A DNA stretch of 38,271 bases from Nitrospirota bacterium (lineage in GTDB: Bacteria; Nitrospirota; UBA9217). Below the pieces are notes generated by a model. The model made no database searches and was not told where the DNA came from. It saw only the letters and a program-made list of their open reading frames with translations. Location: contig DATIZR010000088.1 of the NCBI GenBank assembly GCA_035516965.1, positions 1 through 38,271 of the forward strand. Direction: 5' to 3'. Shown in pieces: positions 26,082-35,220 of the stretch (its first letter is position 1; the number at the start of each line of letters is the position of its first letter). Position numbers and translations under genes: made by a program.

Positions 26082-26912
26082 ATGGGGATGTTTGGTAATC
26101 GGTTGTTTTATTGGATGCTGCCCTGTCTTTTATTCCTCGGCATCAGCCTCGCGCCTGTCCCATCCTTAGCCGGCGACGAACCCGAGGTTTACGGCGGCAT
26201 CGAATATTTTACATGGAGGGAATTCGACGAGGCCGGACAGATCCTGAAGGAGTCGGGACCGCGGTACGAGATCGGGTTCACCAACACCCACGAATTCCCG
26301 AACCATATGACGTTGAAGCCGCGCGTTGAATTCTTCGGAGGCGACGTGGATTACAACGGCCAGGCCTGCGACATCTTCGGGAACTGCGTGCCCGCGAGCA
26401 CGGACACGTACTATTTCGGCCTTAAAGGCGAGATGGACCTGGGGGGGCGGTTGCGGGTCTCGGAATCCTTCATTCTCGAACCCTTTGGCGGCCTCGGGAT
26501 CCGGGGATGGTCGCGGAAAATAAAGGACTCTGCCTTAGCCGTGGGCTACACCGAGAACTGGACGACATTCTACGGCCGGATGGGTCTTCGCGCCGAACAG
26601 AATCTCTCGGGACGGAGCAAGCTTTTCATCGAAGGGGGCGTGAAGCTTCCGATCAGGACGTCGAACTATATTGATGACAGCAATGTCTCCTATTCTTCGA
26701 TCAATCTCCATCCCAGGAACGAGCCTTCCTTCTTCGCGGAAGTTGGCGCCAAGCTGACCGTGTTCAGCATCAGCGCCTACTATGACAGCATGCGGTTCAA
26801 GCAGTCCGATGTCGTGTACAACTACGATCCGTTCAGCGGGCTGATAATAGGCTATTTTCAGCCCAAGTCGGAGTCCGATATGATCGGGGTCAGGTTCGGC
26901 TACCTGTTTTAG
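26082..26912 (+). CDS. predicted outer-membrane beta-barrel protein
   Basis: A 276-residue secreted protein with a signal peptide (residues 1-30, cleavage after SLA). The remainder shows alternating strands rich in aromatic and polar residues, such as PRYEIGFTN, LKPRVEFFGG, TYYFGLKGEMDL, TFYGRMGLRAEQNL and FAEVGAKLTVFSISAYYDSMRF. It ends in GYLF, a terminal Phe typical of outer-membrane barrels. Two cysteines in CDIFGNC may form a loop disulfide. The start ATG 26082 is chosen because GGAGGTG precedes it and a proper signal peptide follows; an open frame of 94 codons upstream was discarded. It has its own promoter and terminator. Function is unknown; porin or adhesin-like roles are possible. 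Confidence 0.8.
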   Translation: MGMFGNRLFYWMLPCLLFLGISLAPVPSLAGDEPEVYGGIEYFTWREFDEAGQILKESGPRYEIGFTNTHEFPNHMTLKPRVEFFGGDVDYNGQACDIFGNCVPASTDTYYFGLKGEMDLGGRLRVSESFILEPFGGLGIRGWSRKIKDSALAVGYTENWTTFYGRMGLRAEQNLSGRSKLFIEGGVKLPIRTSNYIDDSNVSYSSINLHPRNEPSFFAEVGAKLTVFSISAYYDSMRFKQSDVVYNYDPFSGLIIGYFQPKSESDMIGVRFGYLF

Positions 26913-26937
26913 GAAGGGCAGGGATGGCAAGCTTGGG

Positions 26938-26970
26938 AACGGCACCGCTGATAAGCAGTGCCGTTTTTTT
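26938..26970 (+). terminator. terminator after the outer-membrane protein
   Basis: ACGGCAC (26939-26945) pairs with GTGCCGT (26958-26964), followed by a run of T. It lies between two convergent genes; the T-run favours the plus strand. Confidence 0.85.
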
Positions 26971-26993
26971 ATTGCGGGGGGCTGGTCGGTCCT

Positions 26994-28373
26994 TCACTTC
27001 GGTTCCTGCAGTTTTCCGAATGCTTTCAGAACGACCTCGGAGAGGGCCGGATGAATGTGCATTCCCTTGGCCACGGACCACAGGTTGCCGTCAGCAGCCA
27101 TGGCATTCACGACCTCCTGGATCAGGACCGAGGCCTGCGGACCGATGATATGGTATCCCAGGATCTTACCGCTCTTCCGGTGCACCACGGTCTTGGTGAA
27201 CGCCTCGGTCTCCATCATCGCTTCCCCGCGGGCCACATCGGCATACCCGGCCTTTCCCACGAGGACCTCCTGCCTTCCCATGAGTTTGATCGCCTGGCCT
27301 TCCGTAAGCCCCACCGAGGCGATCTCCGGATAGGAGAATACGGCATGGGGCACCGTCAGATAATTCATGCGTGATTTCTTTCCATGGAAGGCATTATGCC
27401 AGACGAGTTCAGCCTCGTGGTTCGCCGCGTGCCTGAACATCTTCCTGCCGATCGCGTCGCCAAATGCCCAGATGTCCTTCTTCGTGGTTTCGAAAAAGTC
27501 GTCCACGACGATATAGCCCCTATCGTCCGTTTTGATGCCGCTGTTCTGAACCATCAGCACGTCGGCATTGGACCGTCTTCCCGCTGCGATCAAGAGCGAT
27601 CCGGCCGCCACCTCGATAATCTTTCCGCTGTTCTGCTGCCGGGCCGTGACCGTCACGACCTTCCCGGTCTGGCGAACCTCGGTCGCCTCGGTGTCGGTAT
27701 GGACGGTCATGCGCCGCGAGAGCGACCGGAGCAGCAGGTCCGAGATCTCCGGCTCCTCCTCGGTCACGAGGCGCGGATTTCTCTGTATGATCGTGACGTT
27801 CGTGCCCATGGCTTCGAAGAAGTGGGCGAATTCGGCAGCGATATAGCCGCCGCCGACGATGACCATGCTGTCCGGACGTTCACGGAGCTGGAGCGCGCTT
27901 TCGTTCGTGAGATACTCGATGCCCTCGATGCCTTTCAGCCGGGGGATGAGCGGGCGCGCTCCGGTGACCAAGAAAATCGTCTTCCCCCTAATCGTTGTGC
28001 CGTTGACTTCGACCTCGTGATCTCCGGTGAACTGCCCCTCGCCGGAATAAAAATCGAATTCCTCCGCCTTGTTCAGGGATTCCTGGATGAGATCGCGGCT
28101 CTTTTGCACATGCAGGCGCATGCGCTCCATGATCGCTTTGAAATCGATGTCTCGTATCTCGGCCCTTATCCCGAGCTTTGCCGCTTCCCTGATCTCGACT
28201 ATTCTATCCGCCGGATAGACCATGATCTTGGTCGGGATTCAGCCGACGTTCAGACAGGTCCCGCCAGCAGGGCCCCGGTCCACAAGGGCAACGGTCTTGT
28301 TGTGGGCGAGGGCGTCTTCGAGCAGGTTCGCGCCGCTGCCCGAACCGATGATGATCACGTCGTATTCTTTCAT
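26994..28373 (-). CDS. FAD-dependent disulfide oxidoreductase, predicted selenoprotein (MerA/Lpd-like)
   Basis: A 459-residue flavoprotein of the dihydrolipoamide dehydrogenase/mercuric reductase group if the in-frame TGA at codon 45 is read as selenocysteine. Residues 1-44 hold the FAD motif IIIGSGSG and GGTCLNVG, then TGA, then IPTK, so the redox pair is Cys40-Sec45. Downstream are the NAD(P)H motif VIVGGGYIAAEFA, the second FAD motif DIWAFGDA, and the dimer-interface HIHPALSEVV with catalytic His and Glu. Without recoding the frame would start at ATG 28223 and lose the FAD site and active centre, which is implausible given the intact remainder. GGAG precedes ATG 28373. It lies 90 bases after addA on the same strand. 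The physiological disulfide or metal substrate is unknown. Confidence 0.88.
28203..28219 (-). promoter_or_regulatory. SECIS-like stem-loop
   Basis: On the mRNA strand TCTATCC-GGC-GGATAGA forms a 7-bp stem with a GGC loop. The loop begins 26 bases after the TGA, within the range of bacterial SECIS elements, and has the required G in the first loop positions. Flanking GATC segments can extend the helix. It recruits the SelB elongation factor in known systems; that role here is inferred. Confidence 0.7.
28239..28241 (-). other. in-frame TGA read as selenocysteine
   Basis: Codon 45 of the FAD oxidoreductase, exactly at the second cysteine of the GGTCxNxGC redox motif. The frame is intact on both sides. 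The gene's own stop (26994-26996) and many neighbours also use TGA, arguing for local recoding. Confidence 0.85.
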
Positions 28374-28463
28374 ACGCTCCGTCCTGCAAAATAAGATTGC
28401 GCCGATCGTTCTCTAATTCTATCATGTTTAAGCGGGGAGTCAATGCAAGGTCAGCGAGGAAGG

Positions 28464-31400
28464 CTACGTTTCTGCGCAGGGCGTCAGGGTGCTGCTGTCC
28501 AGGAAGAGGAGGTAGCCGGTCACGCTCGTAAGCCCGAAGATCTCCTTGACCGCCTCGCAGTATATCTGTATCTGAGGACGATAGTGGTTAACCCAGGAAG
28601 CCAGGGCTTGGTCATTATCGATCTGGATCGCCTTGTAATCGACAACCTGTCCTTTCCCGTCCCGAATCACAACGCGGTCGATGATGCCGCTCACGAGTGA
28701 GTACCCCCTCCTGTACAGAAAAGGAAGTTCAGAATGGGCACCAGGCTTCCTCTCGAAGACCCAGGCGAGCGAACCGTTCTTGAGCACCCTGTCGAGGACT
28801 GAGCCGGCATCGTCGAGGAACAGCTGGCACTCACCCGCCGGCAAAGCAAGGACGTCCGGATATTCGGCGGCGATTCCCGCAATATCATAGGACCCGGACT
28901 TGGTAAACTCCTCGAGACAGCGGTGAAGCACGCTGCCGCGCGTGATCGGCGAAACAGTACGTGCCACGGCCTGGGGAGCGGGAGCGCCGATCGGTTCTTC
29001 AGGAGGAATATAGTCAGTCGCCTTCTTCCACTCCGGCGCCTCGGACCGCGGAAGGGGGGCGAGATTGTCGATGACCTTCCGAAGGTTGATTTCATCGGCC
29101 TCCGGTGCAGCGTGCCGGTCCTGTCGGCCGCCCCGGGGAGTCTTGTCTAGGACAGGAAATGACACGCCTGGCGGGCAGGCGTAGAGCGTCAAACCCGACT
29201 CCGATGGGACAGCCCGGTCCAAGAGCGGCCCTGGCCTGGCATCATGGAGATAGGACAGCCACGTGTTCTGCTTGACCGGCGTTGAGCCTGCGTTCAGCGT
29301 CCCGATCATCACGAGATGGTCCCGCGCTCGCGTCATGGCAACATACAGCAGCCGCTGGTGTTCGCGAAGGAGCTCGTCCCGTTCCCGCCCCCACAGCTCG
29401 TCATAGATCGGACTTTCTGCGTCTTTGACGGCCATGCGCACACCGCCTCCGGTATCCTCCAGGATCGCGGGGGGGCCCGCGGAAAGTGATTTGGACTGCT
29501 GGTTCATGCCGGGCAGAAATACGACGGGATACTCGAGCCCTTTGGCCTTGTGAACGGTCATGATGCTCACTGATCCCTGAAAGCCGGGAAGGTTCATGCC
29601 GGCCGTTGCCTCACGCTGCTCGGTCTGCCGGATGCTCTTGACCCATTCGACAAAGTCCTGCAGCGTGGTGTACCCTCTGCGGTCGAACTCGCGACCGGTG
29701 TCGAGCAGTTTGTCGATATTGAAGATCGCCTGCGGATTGTTCCTGCCGAAGCGGATGTAGGCGCCGGATTCGTTGACGATTCTCTGCATCAGGCGTGAGA
29801 GCGGGACGAGGCCTGCAAAGCTCATCCAGCCATGCAAAAGCTTCCCGATGTCCGGACGTTGATGATTGACCCCATCGATCACGGCGCCGTCGGCCCGCAG
29901 GAGGTCGAAAATGTCCCTGTCCGTAAGACCGAAGAGGTCGGACTTGAGCGCGGCTGCGAGGCTGAGCTTGTCATCATGGTTCCAGAGGAAGAAGAGCACG
30001 TTCATGATCGCCCGTATCTCGTCCTCTTCATAAAAGCCGATGCCGCCGACCACGCGATAGGGAATGTTCTGCGCCTGGAGTGACGCCTCATACTCCTTGA
30101 GCCTGGTCCGCGACTGGATGAGGACGGCGCAATCGCCGAACGCCGCGGGGCGCGCATTCCATCCGCCGTCTGAAGCGCTCCCTCCGCCGGATTTTTCGTA
30201 TACCGTCGTTCCGGTTCCTACGAGTGACGTTATGGCGCACGCGAGCACATCCGCCTCGGTGTAGTCGGAAGACGTCCCGCCCGTATCCGGCAGGAGTTCG
30301 ATGAGCCGTACGCTGCCCCGCTGTTCCCTGCGCTCGATTTCGGACGGTTGATACGCCTTTCCCCAGATCGCGGTGAAGACGCCGTTCACGGTCTCAATGA
30401 TCTCGGGCGTCGAGCGGAAGTTCCGGTCGAGCGTCAGGATTTCCCTCGATTCATGCGGCAGATTCCGCATCATTTTCTGCCGGACATCCTCCATCAGACG
30501 ATAGTTCGCTTCGCGGAAACGGTAGATGGACTGTTTCTCATCGCCGACCACAAAGAGCGTGGACGGCATGCGCCTGTCCACGCCCTGGCCTGCGAAGAGC
30601 TCTTCCGTCAACTTGTTCAGGATGGCCCACTGGATGTCGCTCGTGTCCTGGAACTCGTCGACGAGGAAGTGGAGTATCTTACGATCGAGCCAGTAGAGGA
30701 TGTCGGCTGATTCTCCGGTCTGGAGCAGGCCGTAGGCGTAGATCTCGAGGTCGTCGAAATCCAGCAGGCCTTCCCTGAGCTTTGCGGCTTGGTAATGTTC
30801 TTCCGCCCTCTGGAACAGTCTGAGCAGGCTCATGGCCTCACGTCCTGCGCGCGCATGCGCGTACAGCGCGCGGTATCGTTCGAGCAATGCCTGGAGGGCG
30901 AAAAAGGCTTTCTCGTACTCTGTCCGTTCCTTCCCCGCGAAGGCCTTTTTGGCGATAGAAGGATTCTTGCGCGGTTCTCCAGCAGCGGTAAAGTAGACCG
31001 GCGAAAGTGAATTCGCAATCATGCAGGCGGCATCGGGGTCCTTTGCCGCGACGAGCAGGGCATGTTCTTCCCCCTTGCTTGAGTCATACCGGTCTCCCTG
31101 GGTTCGCAGGATGCGTTCCATCTGCTGAAGCAGCGAACGCCATTGCACGCTCGTTGTCAGTGACTGGATCACTTGTTCCGTCCGGTCAACTTCCATTCCG
31201 CGCCGGACTGAGCGGAGCATGCCCTCCGGTCCGCCGGCATCGATCTCCATCCGCTTCAGCCTGCTCCTGATCGACAGCAGAAATTCGATCGTCGCCATGA
31301 GGTCATCCGTCGTGAAGTCCCTGAGCGGATCCATAAGGACCCGGTCACGGTCGGATTCCTCGAGAGCATCTTCGATGGCCTGTTGGATCTTGGATGCCTG

Positions 31401-31775
31401 GTCACGGGCGTCGAGCACGCCAAAGTCGGGCGGCAGTCCTGCTTCGAGAGGATAGCGCTTGAGCAGGTTCATGCAGAAGGAGTGGATCGTCGAGATGCGG
31501 AGGTCCTGACTGCCCCGGATGATCTTTTTGAGCATGGCCTCGGGCAGGTCGCGCAGCACGCGCTCTTTGATCTCCGCGGCGGCCTTATCCGTAAAGGTGA
31601 TGGCCACCGCCTGGTCAATGGCGAGCCCGCTGTTGTCGAGCGCGTCGAGGAGAGCGAGGTAGCGGTCCTTGAGCGCGCGGGTCTTGCCCGATCCGGCAGA
31701 CGCCGAGAGATGGACGGATTTTCCCGTGTCGGCGGCGCGTCGGTTAGTGTTGTCCGTATCGGTCTTCTTTGTCAT
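28464..31775 (-). CDS. addA: AddA-like UvrD-family helicase-nuclease
   Basis: A 1103-residue double-strand-break processing enzyme. Helicase motifs are Walker A ASAGSGKT (25-32), Ia AITFTDKAAAEIKER, II VDEFQDTS (near 370), III VVGDEKQSIYRFR, V MTVHKAKGLEYPVVF, and VI LYVAMTRARDHL. The C-terminal PD-(D/E)xK nuclease has GSVLHRCLEEF and GIIDRVVIRDGKGQVVDYKA (Asp and Lys near 1045). This helicase-plus-nuclease layout is that of AddA. The gene for a partner nuclease lies directly upstream, 96 bases away, on the same strand. In characterised systems the complex resects DNA ends for RecA loading, often regulated by Chi sites. The ribosome site before ATG 31775 is weak. AddA is the best name, though a RecB-like label is possible. 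Confidence 0.85.
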   Translation of the reverse strand: MTKKTDTDNTNRRAADTGKSVHLSASAGSGKTRALKDRYLALLDALDNSGLAIDQAVAITFTDKAAAEIKERVLRDLPEAMLKKIIRGSQDLRISTIHSFCMNLLKRYPLEAGLPPDFGVLDARDQASKIQQAIEDALEESDRDRVLMDPLRDFTTDDLMATIEFLLSIRSRLKRMEIDAGGPEGMLRSVRRGMEVDRTEQVIQSLTTSVQWRSLLQQMERILRTQGDRYDSSKGEEHALLVAAKDPDAACMIANSLSPVYFTAAGEPRKNPSIAKKAFAGKERTEYEKAFFALQALLERYRALYAHARAGREAMSLLRLFQRAEEHYQAAKLREGLLDFDDLEIYAYGLLQTGESADILYWLDRKILHFLVDEFQDTSDIQWAILNKLTEELFAGQGVDRRMPSTLFVVGDEKQSIYRFREANYRLMEDVRQKMMRNLPHESREILTLDRNFRSTPEIIETVNGVFTAIWGKAYQPSEIERREQRGSVRLIELLPDTGGTSSDYTEADVLACAITSLVGTGTTVYEKSGGGSASDGGWNARPAAFGDCAVLIQSRTRLKEYEASLQAQNIPYRVVGGIGFYEEDEIRAIMNVLFFLWNHDDKLSLAAALKSDLFGLTDRDIFDLLRADGAVIDGVNHQRPDIGKLLHGWMSFAGLVPLSRLMQRIVNESGAYIRFGRNNPQAIFNIDKLLDTGREFDRRGYTTLQDFVEWVKSIRQTEQREATAGMNLPGFQGSVSIMTVHKAKGLEYPVVFLPGMNQQSKSLSAGPPAILEDTGGGVRMAVKDAESPIYDELWGRERDELLREHQRLLYVAMTRARDHLVMIGTLNAGSTPVKQNTWLSYLHDARPGPLLDRAVPSESGLTLYACPPGVSFPVLDKTPRGGRQDRHAAPEADEINLRKVIDNLAPLPRSEAPEWKKATDYIPPEEPIGAPAPQAVARTVSPITRGSVLHRCLEEFTKSGSYDIAGIAAEYPDVLALPAGECQLFLDDAGSVLDRVLKNGSLAWVFERKPGAHSELPFLYRRGYSLVSGIIDRVVIRDGKGQVVDYKAIQIDNDQALASWVNHYRPQIQIYCEAVKEIFGLTSVTGYLLFLDSSTLTPCAET

Positions 31776-31871
31776 CGTTCTGCAGGTGAATCGTCGGGAG
31801 ATGATGAACGCCTGGATGAAAGGTCATCATTCGTGTCGGGGCAAAGTAAGCCATGCACCTGCCACGAATGT

Positions 31872-34800
31872 TTATTCCGCGCTCCCGCACATCATCTCAT
31901 TCGGGCAGTAACGGCACTTGTTCGCATCCCTGGGTGTGCCCGGGAAACTGCCTGAAAGGATGGCCTCGACCGCCTGGCGGGCCTTGTCCATGCTCTGGGC
32001 AAGCAGCGCCTCGAAATCCCGGGCACTTCTCGGACTCGCTTTCGGTCTCGATGACGGGTGATCATCGCGGGCGTCCCGGTCAAAGAGCACGACATCGCGC
32101 GCTCCCGCGCCTGTTTTGCCCGCAAGATCGTAGTAGACGAGTCCGATCGGTTTCTTGAGGGCAGGTTTTGTGTCGAGCAAGGCCTGTTGCGCCATGACCG
32201 CGTAGACCGGAAGCTGGAAGATGTCCTGGTCGCCGTTCATTTTCGGGAGAGGATATTTGCCGGTCTTATAATCCACGATCATGAAGTTGCCGTGCTCATC
32301 CACGTCGATGCGGTCGATCCTGGCGGAAAGCCCGGCTTCCGCTCCGCTTGCAAGGAGCAGACGATAGTGTTCGATCTTCTGCTCCAGATAGGCCGGCTTC
32401 ATGCCCTGTTTCCAGAATTCTTCCTCGGCATCGAGGAAGCGCTCCACCATCACGGTCAGGAAGAGGTCCTTTTCGCGCCTGTTGCGGAAGGTGTCGGCTT
32501 CAGTGTCAAAGGCGGAATCAGCGAGTTTCCTTAAGAGCGCCCGTGCCTCGTCACGGTGCTCCCGCGCAACCGGCCGGGTCCATGCAAGATAAAAATTACG
32601 CAGGATTGCGTGAACCTTGCTGCCGCGGTCCAGGGGGGAAAGGTCTTCCGTCACTTCCTCAAGGGGCTCTATGCCGAGCACCGTGGTAACGTAATAGTCA
32701 TAGGGACAGGAGAGATAGGCGTCCAGTTCCGTTACCCGGAAATCCCTTTTGGCGGCGGGGGCGAGCACCGGCAGCGACGCCGCGGGTTTGTAGCCGACGG
32801 CAGATCTGATTCCTGCTATTCCTTCGATGTCCGCGCTCAGGAGGTTCGGCAATCCTTTCCTGTCTCCGGCGAGGCTGATCGCTTTTGCCAGTTCGGGCAT
32901 GCTGCTGCTGTCTTCTATCTTCAGGCTGAACTGGATGGCCGAGGTCGTCTTCAGCAGGCCGGCTTTCTTCAGCGGTGTCAGTTCCTCCAGAAAGGGGGCA
33001 GGTACCGCGGGCCGGTCGCCTTCATTCTCGGGATAGGTGAGGGTGACCTTATCGGCCGAGAGGAGAAGACGGTAAAAATGGAAGGCCGCCTTCAGCCGCG
33101 CCCGCTCGAGGGTGCGTACGCCCATGGCCTCGAGGGTCCGCTCGGGCAGGAAGATGTTCTGCGGCAGACGCTGGGGGAACCTCCCGTCCACGAGCCCCCC
33201 CAGATAGATCTCTTCCCAGGCGTGGCTCAGGCTTTCTTCGAGGCCCAGGATCTGCACGCCGCCCTCGTCCTCGGGCGGAACCTGGTACCGTGCGTGCAGG
33301 AAGGTCTTCTTCAAGAGGAAGAGCCATTCGTTGAAGGTGTAGCGAAAATCCGGGAAGGTCGTGCCCGCTTGAGCGAGCGACGTCATGGTCTCGTTCAATT
33401 TCTTGTAAGCCTGCAGGTTGATATTGAGCGGGCCCTTGATCAGCTCGACCCGTGCGCCGAGCCCGGACCAGGCCAGGAGCGCCGAAAGCCGTTCCATCCA
33501 CCGTGAGAGCGGCGCGGCATCGCGCTCGGAAAAGGGCGCCAGGGCGGTAAAGAGGTCCTTGACCGGAGCGGTCAGGATATCTCTTCCCCTGACCCCGGTC
33601 GTCTGATGCGAGAGCGCCGAAAGAAGCGTCTGCCTGCCGCCGGTTACTTTCCTGCTGCGCATGAGCCTGTCGAGCGTCGGAGCGATCATCGGGCTCTCGC
33701 TGAACTTGAGAAAGGGGGAGTTGAAGACCCGTAACAGCGAAGGCCCCGAGAAATCCTCCTGGCAGGAGTGCAGGAGCGAGATCACGGCAGTGGCAATGGG
33801 TGAGGTGCCGAGCTGCCTCCCGAGCGCACGGTTGTAAGGGATTCCATAGTCGGTGAAGATTTCCTCAACGAGCGGGCCGTAGTCGTCGAGCGCAGGGAAC
33901 GCAACCAGGATCGAGTCGGGAACGGTCCCGCTCTTGAGCGACTTTTTCACTGCTCCCGCGATGAGGGAAACTTCTTCGCGGGTATTGACAGCAGAGAGCA
34001 GGCTTATCTTCTTCGAGAAGGAGGAGGGATCCGGAGCCTGCGCCGCGATCTCGGCAAAAGGCTTGTCAGAGAACAGGGCCGACGCGAGGTACAGATCGTC
34101 GGAGCCCTCAGCCGACCCGCCGTGATCTGGCATGATGCCGATGCCGGAGAGGAACTCTCTCGTGATCCCGAGCGGATGAAGGTCTCCCGCACGGTTCAGC
34201 AGGCTCGAAGAGGGCGCCTCCACGACATAGGTGCACTCGCCGCAAGCCGCCACCTTCCCGAGGATGTCCGCTTCGGTCTTCGTCGCGTCCTGGATGCCGT
34301 CGATGATGATCGCACCATAGTGCGACAGCCACGCGGGGTCGAAGCGATCGCGAAGAATGACGCGCATCCCGGCGGGATCGGTCAGATCAGCGTCTCGCAG
34401 GGCCTTCTCATACCGGTCATAGACGTCAATGAGCAGCGATACCTGCGGCTTGTCCGAGAAGTCCGATCCCTGGATTCTCAGGGTAAGGTCAGCGGGGCTC
34501 ACTCCTGCGGCGGATAACTGCTCGATCATCTTCGCGAGTGCCGAGGAGAGCGATGGCGCAAGCAGGTCGGGACTCGGGTTGAACCGGGCATCCCGGGCGA
34601 GCCGCTCTTTGACCAGACCTTCGAGCAGCACGAGCCTGCTGTTCTCATCGAGGAGCCGCGGGCCGTGAAGGCGCGGGTATTGGCGCTGCAGAAACTGGTG
34701 GAGCGTCTGGATGTCGGGCTGTACCAGGGCCCGGGCCCCGGTCATGCGCTCGAGCGCATCGAGGAAAATGCGTCCGTATACCCGCTTCAACCGGGAAGAG

Positions 34801-34964
34801 GGAACAAGAATGAGAACGTCGTTATAGACGTGCGGCGGATGCGGCCGGGAGGCGATGATCTCCTCGAGGAGGAGTTTCTTTTCTTCCCAGCCGGTCTTGC
34901 CGAAGGGCACAATGATCGATCGCATCGGTTCGGTGATTATGCCATAATTGAAAGTCATTGACAA
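31872..34964 (-). CDS. addB: AddB-like PD-(D/E)XK nuclease
   Basis: A 1030-residue partner of AddA. The N-terminal helicase-like part is degenerate: VPFGKTGWEEKKLL occupies the Walker A place but lacks a proper GxxGxGKT, so ATP hydrolysis here is doubtful. The C-terminal nuclease has SARIDRIDVDEHGNFMIVDYKTGKYP (active site near residue 894). A cysteine in YLSCPYDYY (near 751) plus three in CRYCPNEMMCGSAE at the C-terminus make the four ligands of the AddB-type [4Fe-4S] cluster. The start could be ATG 34964 or ATG 34925 (MRSIIVPF); neither has a good ribosome site, and 34964 lies within the divergent ferredoxin promoter, which slightly favours 34925. Confidence 0.82.
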   Translation of the reverse strand: MSMTFNYGIITEPMRSIIVPFGKTGWEEKKLLLEEIIASRPHPPHVYNDVLILVPSSRLKRVYGRIFLDALERMTGARALVQPDIQTLHQFLQRQYPRLHGPRLLDENSRLVLLEGLVKERLARDARFNPSPDLLAPSLSSALAKMIEQLSAAGVSPADLTLRIQGSDFSDKPQVSLLIDVYDRYEKALRDADLTDPAGMRVILRDRFDPAWLSHYGAIIIDGIQDATKTEADILGKVAACGECTYVVEAPSSSLLNRAGDLHPLGITREFLSGIGIMPDHGGSAEGSDDLYLASALFSDKPFAEIAAQAPDPSSFSKKISLLSAVNTREEVSLIAGAVKKSLKSGTVPDSILVAFPALDDYGPLVEEIFTDYGIPYNRALGRQLGTSPIATAVISLLHSCQEDFSGPSLLRVFNSPFLKFSESPMIAPTLDRLMRSRKVTGGRQTLLSALSHQTTGVRGRDILTAPVKDLFTALAPFSERDAAPLSRWMERLSALLAWSGLGARVELIKGPLNINLQAYKKLNETMTSLAQAGTTFPDFRYTFNEWLFLLKKTFLHARYQVPPEDEGGVQILGLEESLSHAWEEIYLGGLVDGRFPQRLPQNIFLPERTLEAMGVRTLERARLKAAFHFYRLLLSADKVTLTYPENEGDRPAVPAPFLEELTPLKKAGLLKTTSAIQFSLKIEDSSSMPELAKAISLAGDRKGLPNLLSADIEGIAGIRSAVGYKPAASLPVLAPAAKRDFRVTELDAYLSCPYDYYVTTVLGIEPLEEVTEDLSPLDRGSKVHAILRNFYLAWTRPVAREHRDEARALLRKLADSAFDTEADTFRNRREKDLFLTVMVERFLDAEEEFWKQGMKPAYLEQKIEHYRLLLASGAEAGLSARIDRIDVDEHGNFMIVDYKTGKYPLPKMNGDQDIFQLPVYAVMAQQALLDTKPALKKPIGLVYYDLAGKTGAGARDVVLFDRDARDDHPSSRPKASPRSARDFEALLAQSMDKARQAVEAILSGSFPGTPRDANKCRYCPNEMMCGSAE

Positions 34965-34986
34965 TACCGGAGGCCTCGTTTATAAT
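34958..34986 (+). promoter_or_regulatory. sigma70 promoter for ferredoxin-thioredoxin
   Basis: TTGACA (34958-34963), 17 bases, TATAAT (34981-34986): both boxes and spacing are perfect. Predicted start is near 34993, only about 9 bases before the ferredoxin ATG. The -35 box overlaps the farthest possible start of the divergent addB gene. Confidence 0.85.
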
Positions 34987-35001
34987 CAAAACACTTGTTA
35001 T

Positions 35002-35199
35002 ATGCAGTTCTTCGTGGCGGAAAATAAATGCACCGGATGTAGTGCCTGTCTTGATATCTGTCCGGCCGAGGCAATACGGGTCGTCAACGGCAAGGCAATG
35101 ATCCTGCTCGAGTGCATCGGGTGCGGCGCCTGTCCGCGAGTCTGTCCCGAAGGAGCCATAAAAAAGGTGCTCCCTGCTGCTGTTCAACATTCACACTAA
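35002..35199 (+). CDS. 2[4Fe-4S] ferredoxin
   Basis: A 65-residue bacterial-type ferredoxin. Two cluster motifs are complete: Cys10, 13, 16 and 20 in CTGCSACLDICP, and Cys38, 41, 44 and 48 in CIGCGACPRVCP. They suit low-potential electron transfer. The start ATG 35002 gives a compact protein; upstream in-frame codons to 34948 overlap the promoter and are not coding. No ribosome site precedes the ATG and the predicted leader is about 9 bases, so translation may be near-leaderless. It is 21 bases upstream of the thioredoxin gene and likely co-transcribed. Confidence 0.88.
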   Translation: MQFFVAENKCTGCSACLDICPAEAIRVVNGKAMILLECIGCGACPRVCPEGAIKKVLPAAVQHSH

Positions 35200-35220
35200 T
35201 GATGGTTCAAGGAGGGTCAG

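Noticed and set aside
28239-28241. Reading the TGA as a sequencing error or a pseudogene stop
   Set aside because: It falls precisely at the redox Cys codon, the frame is intact on both sides, and a SECIS-like hairpin follows; chance placement is improbable, though only resequencing can exclude error.
28204-28443. 79-codon minus-strand open frame at the oxidoreductase N-terminus
   Set aside because: It is a different frame; the real N-terminus is in the frame interrupted by TGA, which carries the FAD and redox motifs.
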